DNA of 64,000 nucleotides from Kluyveromyces lactis. Lineage: Eukaryota > Ascomycota > Saccharomycetes > Saccharomycetales > Saccharomycetaceae. Within the stretch, counting starts at the first letter, position 1. Each line of letters opens with the position of its first letter. A program made the translations under genes and the position numbers. Below, piece after piece: positions 9,376-18,272 of this stretch. Under the pieces are notes generated by a model. That model was not told the DNA's origin and ran no database searches. It saw nothing but the letters and a program-made list of their open reading frames with translations. The stretch is taken from the NCBI RefSeq assembly GCF_000002515.2, contig NC_006040.1, forward strand, positions 1 to 64,000, written 5' to 3'.

Positions 9376-9711
9376 TGTTGTTCTCTGGCGTTGTAGGAGC
9401 CTTTCTAATGCGCCAGTTATTGAACCAATGCTAAATACGAAGCTGAGCTGAGAGGAACTAGGATCAGCATCAAGGCTACAGCACCCAGTATTTGAACATC
9501 AGATGTAACAAGTATATAAGTAGAAGTTCCTTCATCCAAGGAGAACACCGTAAGTAATTTTCCTAATTACTCGGAAGTTCGTATACTGGCCACCAATACA
9601 TATCTATTAATTATTATCAGCTACAAGTCAAATGACATCCATTTACATGAATACTACCAACCCTCTAGGCAAACTCCCTACTACCAAATTCGATGTTATT
9701 CCAGTCCAACA
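9376..9711 (+). mobile_element. Solo LTR of the same Ty1/copia-like family
   Basis: This 336-bp copy runs from TGTTG to CAACA, is in the same orientation as the copy at 8289 and is clearly similar to it over most of its length (TGCTAAATA, AAGCTGAGCTGAG, ACTAGGATCAGCATCAAGG, CATCAGATGTAACAAGTATATAAG, GGAGAACACCGTAAGTA). It includes the gag-start segment at its 3' end. It lacks internal sequence and a clear target duplication. It is shorter than its relatives. Confidence 0.85.
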
Positions 9712-9853
9712 GTTAGTAACAATAATAAGCATTATTCTATACAAAATTGAAAACTTGAATACCATACGTAATATATTAATAGAACATTAAAACTCAGGAG
9801 AACACTGTTGTCTACCTACAAACAACAGTCAATAGTATAGATTAAACAAACTA

Positions 9854-11626
9854 TCAATTGGCATAGTAAAATCTACCTTCCCATGGCTGTAACTTGTTAG
9901 ATCCAGTGTCGATTTCGGCCTCTGGATAATTACCGAAAATGTAGTCATAAGAGTTGTAACCTTCCAAGAAGCTGAACTCAATCTCTTCTTTGCTGAAGTT
10001 CAACACCACATACAATACCTTCTCTCCGTACTTCTTAGTGAAAGCAAAGAGTTTCTCGTTAGCATGGTCAACAAAGGTGAAGTCATATCCATAATTCAAT
10101 ACATCCTTGTGTGTCTTTCTGACTTCAATAGCCGTCTTCCAAAAATTGAAAACAGACTTTGGGTCTTTCAGCTCATCTTCGGCGTTGATACCTTCTTGGA
10201 AAGTCTCAGTTAAAGGGAACCATGGTTCCTTGCCGTCTGTGAATCCAGCATATGGAGCCTCGGATGTCCATGGGAATGGAGTCCTCGCATGGTCTCTAGA
10301 AATCAACTGCAAACCATTAACGTAATCTTTGACTTGATCAGAGTCCGCACCGAATTGATCAACCATCATCTTGTACATACCTTTCACTTCGACATCTTCA
10401 TATTTCTCAATTGGCCAGTCTCTGAAGTTAATCATACCTAATTCCTGGCCTTGGTATACGTACAGAGTGCCTGTCAAACTTGTTTCCAACAGAGCCAGCA
10501 ATTTTGCTGATATTTCTCGGTACTCTGGGCTGTCATCCCCGAATCTTGTCACAGAACGTGGCTGGTCATGGTTTTCAATGTAGACAGTGGACCAAGAGTC
10601 TGTCTTATCAATGAACTGGAATGCTGCCGCAATACCATCCTTGAATTCTGACAGTTTAAAGTTAACTACACCAACATTTCCCGGCTTCCTACCCACAGAC
10701 ACGTGCTCAAATTCGAATAGTTGAGTAATTTCTTGCTCTTTTGCACTGGTGTACGCCTTGCACACGTCATGAGTCCCACAAGGAATCTCACCCACCGTTA
10801 ACAACTCTCTGCCATCTTTAACACGCTCTCTCATAAATTTGTTCATCTCCTTGTGGAATTCATGAATCCTTGGACCATTCAAAATAGCTGGGTCAGGATG
10901 CTGGAAGTCCAAACCAGGGTTGATTATTGGCACATCAGGGAACCCTGGTTGCTTGGAGTATAGACCAGCTGTATCGATTCTGAAACCATCGACACCATGG
11001 TCTAACCAGAATCCTACAGCACTTTCGTAAATGGCATTACGAGTCACTTCATTCTCCCAATTGAAATCTGGTTGACCTTTCGCAAATAAACGCAGGTAGA
11101 ATTGGCCGGTATGTTCATCGTACTCCCAGGCAGAACCACCAAAGAAAGATCTCCAGTTATTGGGAGGAATTGGTTTGCCATTGGAGTCGAATCCCTTTGG
11201 TGCTTTCCAGATAAACCAATCACGTTTGGGGTTATCCAAGCTCGACCGAGCTTCTTTGAACCAAGCGTGTTCAGAAGAGCAGTGATTGATAACAAGATCC
11301 ACAATGATTTTGATTCCCAAACCGTGTGCTCTGTCGATCAAATTGAAGATATCTTCATTCGTACCGTAGCGTGGCCAAACCTTTTCGTAATCTGAAATAT
11401 CATAACCCATATCCTCTTGTGGAGAATCATAGAATGGGCAGATCCAAATCGCGTTAGCTCCAAGTTCTTTAATGTACTCCAGCTTCGAATCAATACCTTT
11501 GATATCACCCCATCCATCATGGTTAGAGTCTTTGAAACTAGCAGGGTAAACCTGGTAAACAATTGCTTCTTTCCACCACTTTGGGTCTGTTTGGGGGTGC
11601 TCGGATACAAACTTGGTAATCGTCAT
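9854..11626 (-). CDS. GH13 alpha-glucosidase, maltase type
   Basis: A 590-residue cytosolic glycoside hydrolase 13 enzyme of the yeast MAL/IMA family that splits alpha-glucosides to glucose. The (beta/alpha)8 barrel signatures are present: DLVINHCS (110-117), [12 protein letters not shown] with nucleophile Asp218, TVGEIPCG with acid/base Glu280, and ENHDQPRS with Asp354. The triplet after the nucleophile is Thr-Ala-Gly, the pattern of maltases, whereas isomaltases have Val-Gly-Ser; the other specificity position (Ile-Pro after Glu280) differs from both. There is no signal peptide. It is divergent from the permease at 12804, sharing a 1.2-kb promoter. K. lactis has a described divergent maltase/maltose permease pair (KlMAL22/KlMAL21), which this could be. 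A TATA (TATAAAAAA on the minus strand, about 11727-11735) lies about 100 bp upstream. Confidence 0.95.
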   Translation of the reverse strand: MTITKFVSEHPQTDPKWWKEAIVYQVYPASFKDSNHDGWGDIKGIDSKLEYIKELGANAIWICPFYDSPQEDMGYDISDYEKVWPRYGTNEDIFNLIDRAHGLGIKIIVDLVINHCSSEHAWFKEARSSLDNPKRDWFIWKAPKGFDSNGKPIPPNNWRSFFGGSAWEYDEHTGQFYLRLFAKGQPDFNWENEVTRNAIYESAVGFWLDHGVDGFRIDTAGLYSKQPGFPDVPIINPGLDFQHPDPAILNGPRIHEFHKEMNKFMRERVKDGRELLTVGEIPCGTHDVCKAYTSAKEQEITQLFEFEHVSVGRKPGNVGVVNFKLSEFKDGIAAAFQFIDKTDSWSTVYIENHDQPRSVTRFGDDSPEYREISAKLLALLETSLTGTLYVYQGQELGMINFRDWPIEKYEDVEVKGMYKMMVDQFGADSDQVKDYVNGLQLISRDHARTPFPWTSEAPYAGFTDGKEPWFPLTETFQEGINAEDELKDPKSVFNFWKTAIEVRKTHKDVLNYGYDFTFVDHANEKLFAFTKKYGEKVLYVVLNFSKEEIEFSFLEGYNSYDYIFGNYPEAEIDTGSNKLQPWEGRFYYAN

Positions 11627-12803
11627 ACTTGATGTTTTTTTGCGCTTAACGTTTCGATCTGTTTGAGTCTATTCTCTCTTATTTTTTCTTGCAGCGATCG
11701 TCCTGTCATACCTTTGGAATAACGCTTTTTTATAATCTTTCTGGTCCTGGTTTGTAACACTTAACAATTGAGCAAGTTTTATCCAGCTGAACAGACATGA
11801 CAGTAATATGACTATCTGTTTGATGTTATGCTAGACAAGATACACCTTGAAAGAGACCGGGTGGAGTCATGAGTTTTTGGGGTGGAACTAGAAACAGCGT
11901 TTTCCCCACACCTTTCTTCAACGTGCTGTACTGTTCTAGATGGCGTCTGGCATGACCATCTATCGAAGTTATTACCATTCTGTTGAATGCAGCCAATTTT
12001 TTTTGAAAAACAAAAGTTAGTAGTTTCAACTAAAAGTAATAGAAACTTTGCTCGAGGGAAACGGAAAAATGGAGAAATTTTCTCGAGGGAAAAGGAAAAA
12101 CGTAGTTTCTGTGAGGAAAGTGAAAAGGGCAAAAAAAATGAAATCTCCCCAGATGTGGTCACAAGTAATACGGGTGGAAATTTTCCTGTACGTGAATTCT
12201 ATAGAACAGCCTTATCTCAAATGTCGCTTTGGTTTCCCAAACACAAAAAGTATGCAGAGATTTTCCGTCTTCACCATGTTTTTCCCCATATTTGTTTTCA
12301 TACATCGGAAGAAAATCCGGGGTAACAAAGAATGTTCACAAAAGATTCATTGCAAGTGCCATTTCAGGCGGTAAAACGGTATGAAATGTTGAATCGGAGA
12401 GAGAAGCAAAACTGGTACCCCACCATTTAGTCAAGTATCCATGCGGATTTCAATGGAGTACAATTCTCGGTCAGTTTCTTCGGCAACTAGTGCGAAAAAA
12501 GTAAAAACGGCTGTGCAGGGTTTTTCTGTGTTCTGGTCCCCGATTTAATCACTTCACCTCATTATTCTAGATGTCAGTACAAACAATGTTCTTGAGCTTC
12601 ATGACAATATCCAGTATGAGGAAAGCTGTGATAATTCTTATAAATATGACATTAACTGGCGTGGGTTGATCGACAACATAGTTCTAGCGTGGCAAATGCT
12701 TCATAAGATTGATAACAGAAAGTTCTTTATTCACTTCAAACAAAACAGTAAAGCTGAATTAATTCAATAACAACTATAACAACAAGGACAGAATCACTTC
12801 ACA
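11627..12803. promoter_or_regulatory. Bidirectional maltase/permease promoter
   Basis: TATA elements serve each side: about 11727-11735 for the maltase, TATAAATA at 12639-12646 for the permease. Two direct repeats of CTCGAGGGAAA.GGAAAAA lie back to back at 12051 and 12082, 31 bp apart, and are candidates for activator binding. AAAATCCGGGG at 12312-12322 fits a Mig1 site (AT-rich flank plus CCGGGG), which would give glucose repression. All protein binding here is inferred from sequence patterns. Confidence 0.6.
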
Positions 12804-14534
12804 ATGGATTCTTCATCGTCCGTGCTTCAGAAAGACACAAAACAGGTCGATATTGAACATAGGGAAGAAGCAAGCTCCAACGATCAGTTAGTAGATCAAA
12901 ATGCCTTATTAGATAGCTTCCTTGGTGACGTCGATGGTGCTGCGAGCGCTGATGCGACTGAAAAAAGTATGTCTCTCTTAGAAGGGTTGCGCAAGTACCC
13001 GAAAGCTGTAGGTTGGTCCTTAGTGGTTTCAACCGGCTTAATCATGGAAGGGTACGACACTGCTTTCATTAACAATCTGTTTGCTCTTCCAATTTTTCGA
13101 ACCACTTTCGGTGAATACAATCAAGCGAATGACATTTGGGAGATTCCTTCCAAATGGCAAATTGGTTTGGGGATGTGTGTTGCCTGTGGTGAGATTATTG
13201 GTTTGCAGATAACTGGTATATTCGCAGATCGTTACGGTTACAGGCTTGTGTTGATTGCTGGCTTGGTTCTTTTGATTGCTTTCAATTTTATTCTCTACTT
13301 TGCAAACAGTTTGACTATGATTGCTATAGGCCAAATTTTAAGTGGTATCCCATGGGGCTCATTCCAAACACTCTGCGTTTCATATGCTAGTGAGGTCTGT
13401 CCATTGGTTTTGAGATACTATTTGACAACATACATCAATTTATGTTGGCTTATCGGGCAAGTGATTGCCGCTGGAGTTTTGAAGGCATGTCAGGAACATC
13501 TTGCCAATGATGAGCTAGGTTGGAGACTTCCATTTGCGTTACAGTGGATATGGCCGGTTCCTTTGATTGTAGGTATTTACCTTGCTCCAGAATCTCCTTG
13601 GTGGTTGGTTAGAAAGGGCAGGATCGATCAAGCCAAACGATCCGTCACAAGAATTCTAACCCTGCCCACTTCTGAAAAGGACAAGCTAACTGACATAATG
13701 ATCACAAAAATGAGAATGACTGTCGAGAAAGAAAACCGTCTTGCTTCCGAATCAAGTTCTTATATGGACTGTTTCAAGGGCATTGATGCGAGAAGAACCA
13801 GGATAACGTGTCTCACATGGGTCATGCAAAATTTAACGGGATCCGCTTTGATGGGATACTCCACCTATTTCTATGAAAAAGCCGGGTTGGACACTTCTGC
13901 AGCCTTCACTTTTTCCATCATTCAATACGTGATTGGTATTGTTGGTACCTTAACATCATGGTTCCTATCTTCCAGAGCTGGTCGCTTCACGATTCTCTTT
14001 TGGGGTGTCTTTTTCCAGACGATAGTTATGTTCATTACTGGTGGCCTCGGATTCAGCAGCTCTGAAGGTGCCAGTTGGGGTGCTGGTTCCATGTTGCTGA
14101 TCTACAACTTCTTTTACAACTCCACCTTAGGTCCTGTTGTTTACTGTGTGGTGTCAGAAATTCCTAGTGACAGATTGAGAACTAAAACTGTAGTTCTAGC
14201 ACGTAACTCCTACAACTTGATAGCTATTGTAAATTCTATTTTGACACCGTATATGTTAAACTCCGACCAATGGAACTGGGGTGCAAAGACAGGTTTGTTC
14301 TGGGGTGGATTAGCTGCCATCTCATTAGTTTGGGCTTACTTCGATCTCCCAGAAACTAAGGGCAGAACATTTGCAGAGCTTGATGAGTTATTCCATCAAA
14401 GAGTTCCAGCAAGGAAGTTTAACAGTACACATGTGGAGCCTTTCTCTCGTGAGACAATAATGAAAGACCTGGATGTGAACCCTGAGGTTTGGTTGGAAAC
14501 AATCGAAGAAGGGGACACCGACATCAAAAAGTAA
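12804..14534 (+). CDS. Alpha-glucoside (maltose-type) proton symporter, MFS sugar porter
   Basis: A 576-residue sugar porter of the MAL31/AGT1 group. A hydrophilic N-tail of about 70 residues leads to twelve membrane segments. Sugar porter motifs are present: GYDTAFINNLFA after TM1, DRYGYR between TM2 and TM3, APESPWWLVRKGR after TM6 and DLPETKGRTFAELDELF at the end of TM12. These specific forms, including PESPWWL, are typical of fungal alpha-glucoside permeases rather than hexose carriers. It would import maltose or related alpha-glucosides with protons for the adjacent, divergently transcribed maltase. The cytosolic tail is hydrophilic and lysine/acid rich. Maltose versus broader (turanose, maltotriose) specificity cannot be decided from sequence. 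Confidence 0.92.
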   Translation: MDSSSSVLQKDTKQVDIEHREEASSNDQLVDQNALLDSFLGDVDGAASADATEKSMSLLEGLRKYPKAVGWSLVVSTGLIMEGYDTAFINNLFALPIFRTTFGEYNQANDIWEIPSKWQIGLGMCVACGEIIGLQITGIFADRYGYRLVLIAGLVLLIAFNFILYFANSLTMIAIGQILSGIPWGSFQTLCVSYASEVCPLVLRYYLTTYINLCWLIGQVIAAGVLKACQEHLANDELGWRLPFALQWIWPVPLIVGIYLAPESPWWLVRKGRIDQAKRSVTRILTLPTSEKDKLTDIMITKMRMTVEKENRLASESSSYMDCFKGIDARRTRITCLTWVMQNLTGSALMGYSTYFYEKAGLDTSAAFTFSIIQYVIGIVGTLTSWFLSSRAGRFTILFWGVFFQTIVMFITGGLGFSSSEGASWGAGSMLLIYNFFYNSTLGPVVYCVVSEIPSDRLRTKTVVLARNSYNLIAIVNSILTPYMLNSDQWNWGAKTGLFWGGLAAISLVWAYFDLPETKGRTFAELDELFHQRVPARKFNSTHVEPFSRETIMKDLDVNPEVWLETIEEGDTDIKK

Positions 14535-15216
14535 AGAAATGACCTCCGTTCTCAATTACTGACGTTTCGTCTTCAAGTTTGGTAATTGTAACTTGAAAAG
14601 ATACCGATACCATCATTCATCGATCTTATATTTTGCTCTTTTAGAAATTATATATTCAGTATAATGTTTTTTTGTGTTTATGAGGAGGGCCTTTATGAGT
14701 TGTTGTTTCCTTTTATACATATCTCTAAAAAATTTGAAAATGACATTTGACATCTAAAATCTAAAGGCAATGCTTAAAAGTCGCTCAAATACTGATTTGA
14801 CAGGTTTATACATTACCATAAAAATTTCATAAAACGCCGTACGTAGCAAGACGTATTTAATACAGTTCCGATTATTGCCGAAATTTCAACAGATTTTAAG
14901 ATCTGGAGAAGTTTCCCGGAGAAAGAAGCAATGCTGTAAATTCCTTGGATATTAACGATATCAGACCTCTTCGTATAAACTTTAAAAAGCTCTTTAACTA
15001 AATGAAGTACGAACCAAGAGACTATGGCCACAATACATGTAACTGCCTACTCGGCGAGTGCTCAAGAACGAAATAATGGGATTTTTTTGGATATTCAACT
15101 TCCATGTATACAAAAAAGATCCTTCAGATGGGGTATTAGAAATGCTTAGCAGCGTCGGGGAAAAAAAAGCCCAACATCTTTGAACTCAATCACTGTTAAT
15201 AGAGTCGGTATGAGAC
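14535..15216. other. Intergenic between convergent permease and acid phosphatase genes
   Basis: This is an AT-rich 3' region shared by two convergent genes. There is no recognisable gene or RNA. Confidence 0.6.
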
Positions 15217-16671
15217 TTACTTGTTACTAACGGGACCGTTGTACTCCACTTCATTGTAGTCCCAGTAGAAAGTAAGTTCGGTGGTGTTAGACACCTGTTG
15301 AACTTCGCAACTGGAAACATAGTCAATGCCATTCAATCTGTTTGTGATGTAATCGTCAAAGTCCTCGATAGGACAGGAAAACCCTGGACCTGAGGTGCAA
15401 CCTGGAACTGGAATAATCACATCGTTGATAATATAACGAACATAAGAGGCATTTCCACACTTCAATTTTTCAGTGAAGATACGACCTCCCATAGGCGTCA
15501 CCCAACTTAGTTGCTGGATGTTTTGGAAATCAACTTGATCGAGAGAATACTCAGTGACGCCGTTGTCGATCAAACCAAGCGCTGAAATGAATTGTTGGAT
15601 ATCGGTGTCATGAGAGAATGAAAGCCAGACCTTGTTGTCCAATTCATCAGCTTGTGTCAAAAGATTGTAAGAGGCGTTGACCAACACTGAACCAATTGGA
15701 TTCGACATAGGATTACCAGCCCCTCTCCTGTAGAAGTTATTCACATTTGCGTAATAGGAATAAGCAACCAAGTCATTGCGCTCAAAGAGATCGCAAACGG
15801 CTGAACTACCTTTAACATTGGTTTCAAAGGCACACCAGTCCACCAACAGTTCGATGTCATCATGCTCCAAAGTTAGATTCAAGTTAGAGTTCTTTTTCAT
15901 CCATCTGTTTTTGATATCAGTTAAATATGGTAGTGTGGCATTTTCGAAGTACTCGTCACCAAGGTCACCATTGTATGTCATACACGAATCTGCAGGGGTA
16001 AGGGAGTTTGCACCTGAGGTCTCATTTTCTTGAATAATTTGAAGATCAAGTTGAATGTCAAGTTCTTCTTCCAAAGATGAAACTACGTATTTGGCAGTTT
16101 GATGGACTCTCCCTGAGCTGGAGGTAAAGACTGGGTTGGAGTCACTAAACAGATCCCCGTAGTTGTAAGCAATGTATTTCCCCAAATGTTGAGCGGTCTT
16201 TGCACCTGCGTAAGGATTGGAAGGGTCTACATCGGTAGAATTAGTCAATTGGTCGAAGTACTTTGTGTTTGACACAAAAAACTCATAATCATTGAAAACT
16301 TCCAAAGGATCGTTATATTGACCCTGGAACTCCTTCAATTTATCCCATAGTGCAATCATAAGTTTACCCTTTGATGCAGTTGGATATCTCTCTCCATGTC
16401 TTGCCAACATTTGGACATGTTCAACTGTGCACTGGTCTGGGACTTCTACTGGGATCCCAAACGATTGTGGGTAATCGTAGTGGGGACCTTGACCGTTCAA
16501 AAGGGAAAAGATGGATTCGTCTGTGGTACTGTTGTTGAGGGCATAACAGACTGTGCCGTTATCCTTTGAAATAGGAGCCGCATGGGTCCCTGATAGTGAT
16601 AATAAACCCAACAGAATAGATAGCATTATTAACCTGAGCTTGTTTGAACCTGCGTTTTTGATCTGCTTCAT
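15217..16671 (-). CDS. PHO5: Secreted repressible acid phosphatase, PHO5 type
   Basis: A 484-residue histidine acid phosphatase. A basic N-terminus and hydrophobic core (about 12-31) form the signal peptide, cleaved near THAAP. The phosphohistidine motif is LARHGERYPTAS (His92), and the C-terminal catalytic pair is in LSFSHDTDIQQF. Ten or so N-glycosylation sequons and several cysteines fit a heavily glycosylated periplasmic or cell-wall enzyme that frees phosphate from organic esters. S. cerevisiae Pho5 is 467 residues. The initiator could be the first Met or Met16 (MLSILLGLL); both give a signal peptide. The promoter has CACGTG boxes, consistent with Pho4 control under phosphate starvation. 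Confidence 0.93.
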   Translation of the reverse strand: MKQIKNAGSNKLRLIMLSILLGLLSLSGTHAAPISKDNGTVCYALNNSTTDESIFSLLNGQGPHYDYPQSFGIPVEVPDQCTVEHVQMLARHGERYPTASKGKLMIALWDKLKEFQGQYNDPLEVFNDYEFFVSNTKYFDQLTNSTDVDPSNPYAGAKTAQHLGKYIAYNYGDLFSDSNPVFTSSSGRVHQTAKYVVSSLEEELDIQLDLQIIQENETSGANSLTPADSCMTYNGDLGDEYFENATLPYLTDIKNRWMKKNSNLNLTLEHDDIELLVDWCAFETNVKGSSAVCDLFERNDLVAYSYYANVNNFYRRGAGNPMSNPIGSVLVNASYNLLTQADELDNKVWLSFSHDTDIQQFISALGLIDNGVTEYSLDQVDFQNIQQLSWVTPMGGRIFTEKLKCGNASYVRYIINDVIIPVPGCTSGPGFSCPIEDFDDYITNRLNGIDYVSSCEVQQVSNTTELTFYWDYNEVEYNGPVSNK

Positions 16672-17060
16672 TTTTATGCAATTGAATAATACCTTCTATT
16701 GTTGTAATGAAGGATCATCAGTAAACCTTGTCTCATCACTTGTGTGATGCGGTTCTTATATGCCAAATTTCTGTCTGTTCATACATCTGAACTCATCTCG
16801 ATGAACCCACTACACGTGCGAGTGTCATTTAGCATTATTGGCGGTATCCTCCAACGAATTTCCATCATCTAATCGATATTCGAGAATATAGTCTAAAGGG
16901 CTCGAGCAGTCGGCTTTATTTTACAGCCGCACTTTCTTAGAAAGTATCACAGAAAGCCACTTTTCCAACCTTACAGAGCTTTTCTGATCTGCAAATTCAG
17001 TGTTCCTTTTTCAAAATGCAACGACCCTGAAAATACTCGAATGCCGTATGCACGTGTGTC
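16672..17060 (-). promoter_or_regulatory. Acid phosphatase promoter with Pho4-type boxes
   Basis: CACGTGCG at 16813-16820, about 145 bp before the start, and CACGTGTG at 17051-17058, about 380 bp before it, match the core bound by Pho4 in phosphate-repressible genes. A TATA-like element (CATATAAG on the minus strand, about 16755-16762) lies about 85-90 bp upstream of the ATG. Regulation is inferred from S. cerevisiae. Confidence 0.6.
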
Positions 17061-18272
17061 AAGTAGGATTCAAACCACTTAGACGAAGCACTTTGGCACT
17101 CAACGGCAGTCCATGTCCTGAGACCCCTTCCGAGGGAAAAGCGTTCAATTCGCATCTGAACCCTTACTGCCGATGTGTTAGCATAAAAACAAAACAGCGT
17201 GTTTCACACTTCCAGTGCTTTGTCTGTGCGGAAACTAAGGAATTAACAATCAAGAGTTTTTATATGCAGCGTGTAAGGTTCAATATTAGGGTGTGCAAGA
17301 ACATAAACCACACCCAGGTAGCGGAAAAGGAAAGACGTGGATGCTATGAACCGTTGAGCTTTTCCGTTTTGGGCTTTGATATGATGATGGTTGCCGGAAT
17401 ATGTCTTGCGTCTCCAGCCAGAAGCTTAGGTTAAACGCATAAGAACCTACAATCTAATAGCATTAAACACGTTTAGATCATTCACTGATTAGAATTTCGG
17501 CCAAGAGTACGCCATTCTCGCAAATACCCGTGCTCTCTTTCCTATCATTATCTTCGGTGGTAGATAGATAACTTCTATAATTTCTGAGTTGGACATTAAT
17601 GTTGGTACTGGCCTTCGCTCTGTATTACTTGACATGGTATTGATTTTACAATGGTAGCGTCAGTTATGGTTCCATGCTATTATTCATTCATCACTATTCT
17701 CACATTTCCGCAATACTGAAAAGGCTGCAGCTCCATCATTTTGTTTACTTGTTTCCTGTTTAAGGAATATTTTAGAAAAACATCATGAAAAAATGACCAA
17801 GTATAGCAGAAGTTGCACAGTGTTTATTGACATGTGCGATGCCAACTTTGAATGCCACCGGTCTGATGCTCTGGTTTGAATTGCTGATAAAGTTTTTACG
17901 ATAGAATGTTTTCAACAATTATTATACAAACTAAGGCTAAAATTTATGATGCTAATTAAATGCAAGAACTTAAATGTGGAGGGTTTCCATGAGCAGGTCA
18001 ATTGAGAGCAGAAAAACTGTTAAGAAGTTGACGATTCGGTAGTGAAATCAAATGGAAAAAAAGAGAATGCCATGATACTTTTTTTGGAAACCACTAATGA
18101 TAGTCCAAAAAGAAAAGGCGTATAAGAACTAAAATGATGGAATAATGGGTATTTCGAATCCATCTCTGATAGTAAGGGAAATGAAAATGTTATAATAAAG
18201 TGCAAGCTATCATCACATGAGCGAAGCTTTTTCCTCGGATAAATAGCGGCTTTTATCTTCTCAAATGAGGAA
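17061..18272. other. Intergenic, nothing recognised
   Basis: A plus-strand open frame of 144 codons (17000-17434) overlaps the phosphatase promoter, has no family resemblance and uneven composition, and is not called as a gene. The rest is AT-rich 3' flank of the flocculin. Confidence 0.5.

Noticed and set aside
12306-12319. CGG-N8-CCG in the maltase/permease promoter
   Set aside because: The spacing is not that of Gal4/Lac9 (N11), and the CCG is part of a better Mig1-like box. A single occurrence is weak.
17050-17110. GGATTCAAACC, resembling the complement of a tRNA T-arm
   Set aside because: No A-box, acceptor stem or anticodon arm can be formed around it.
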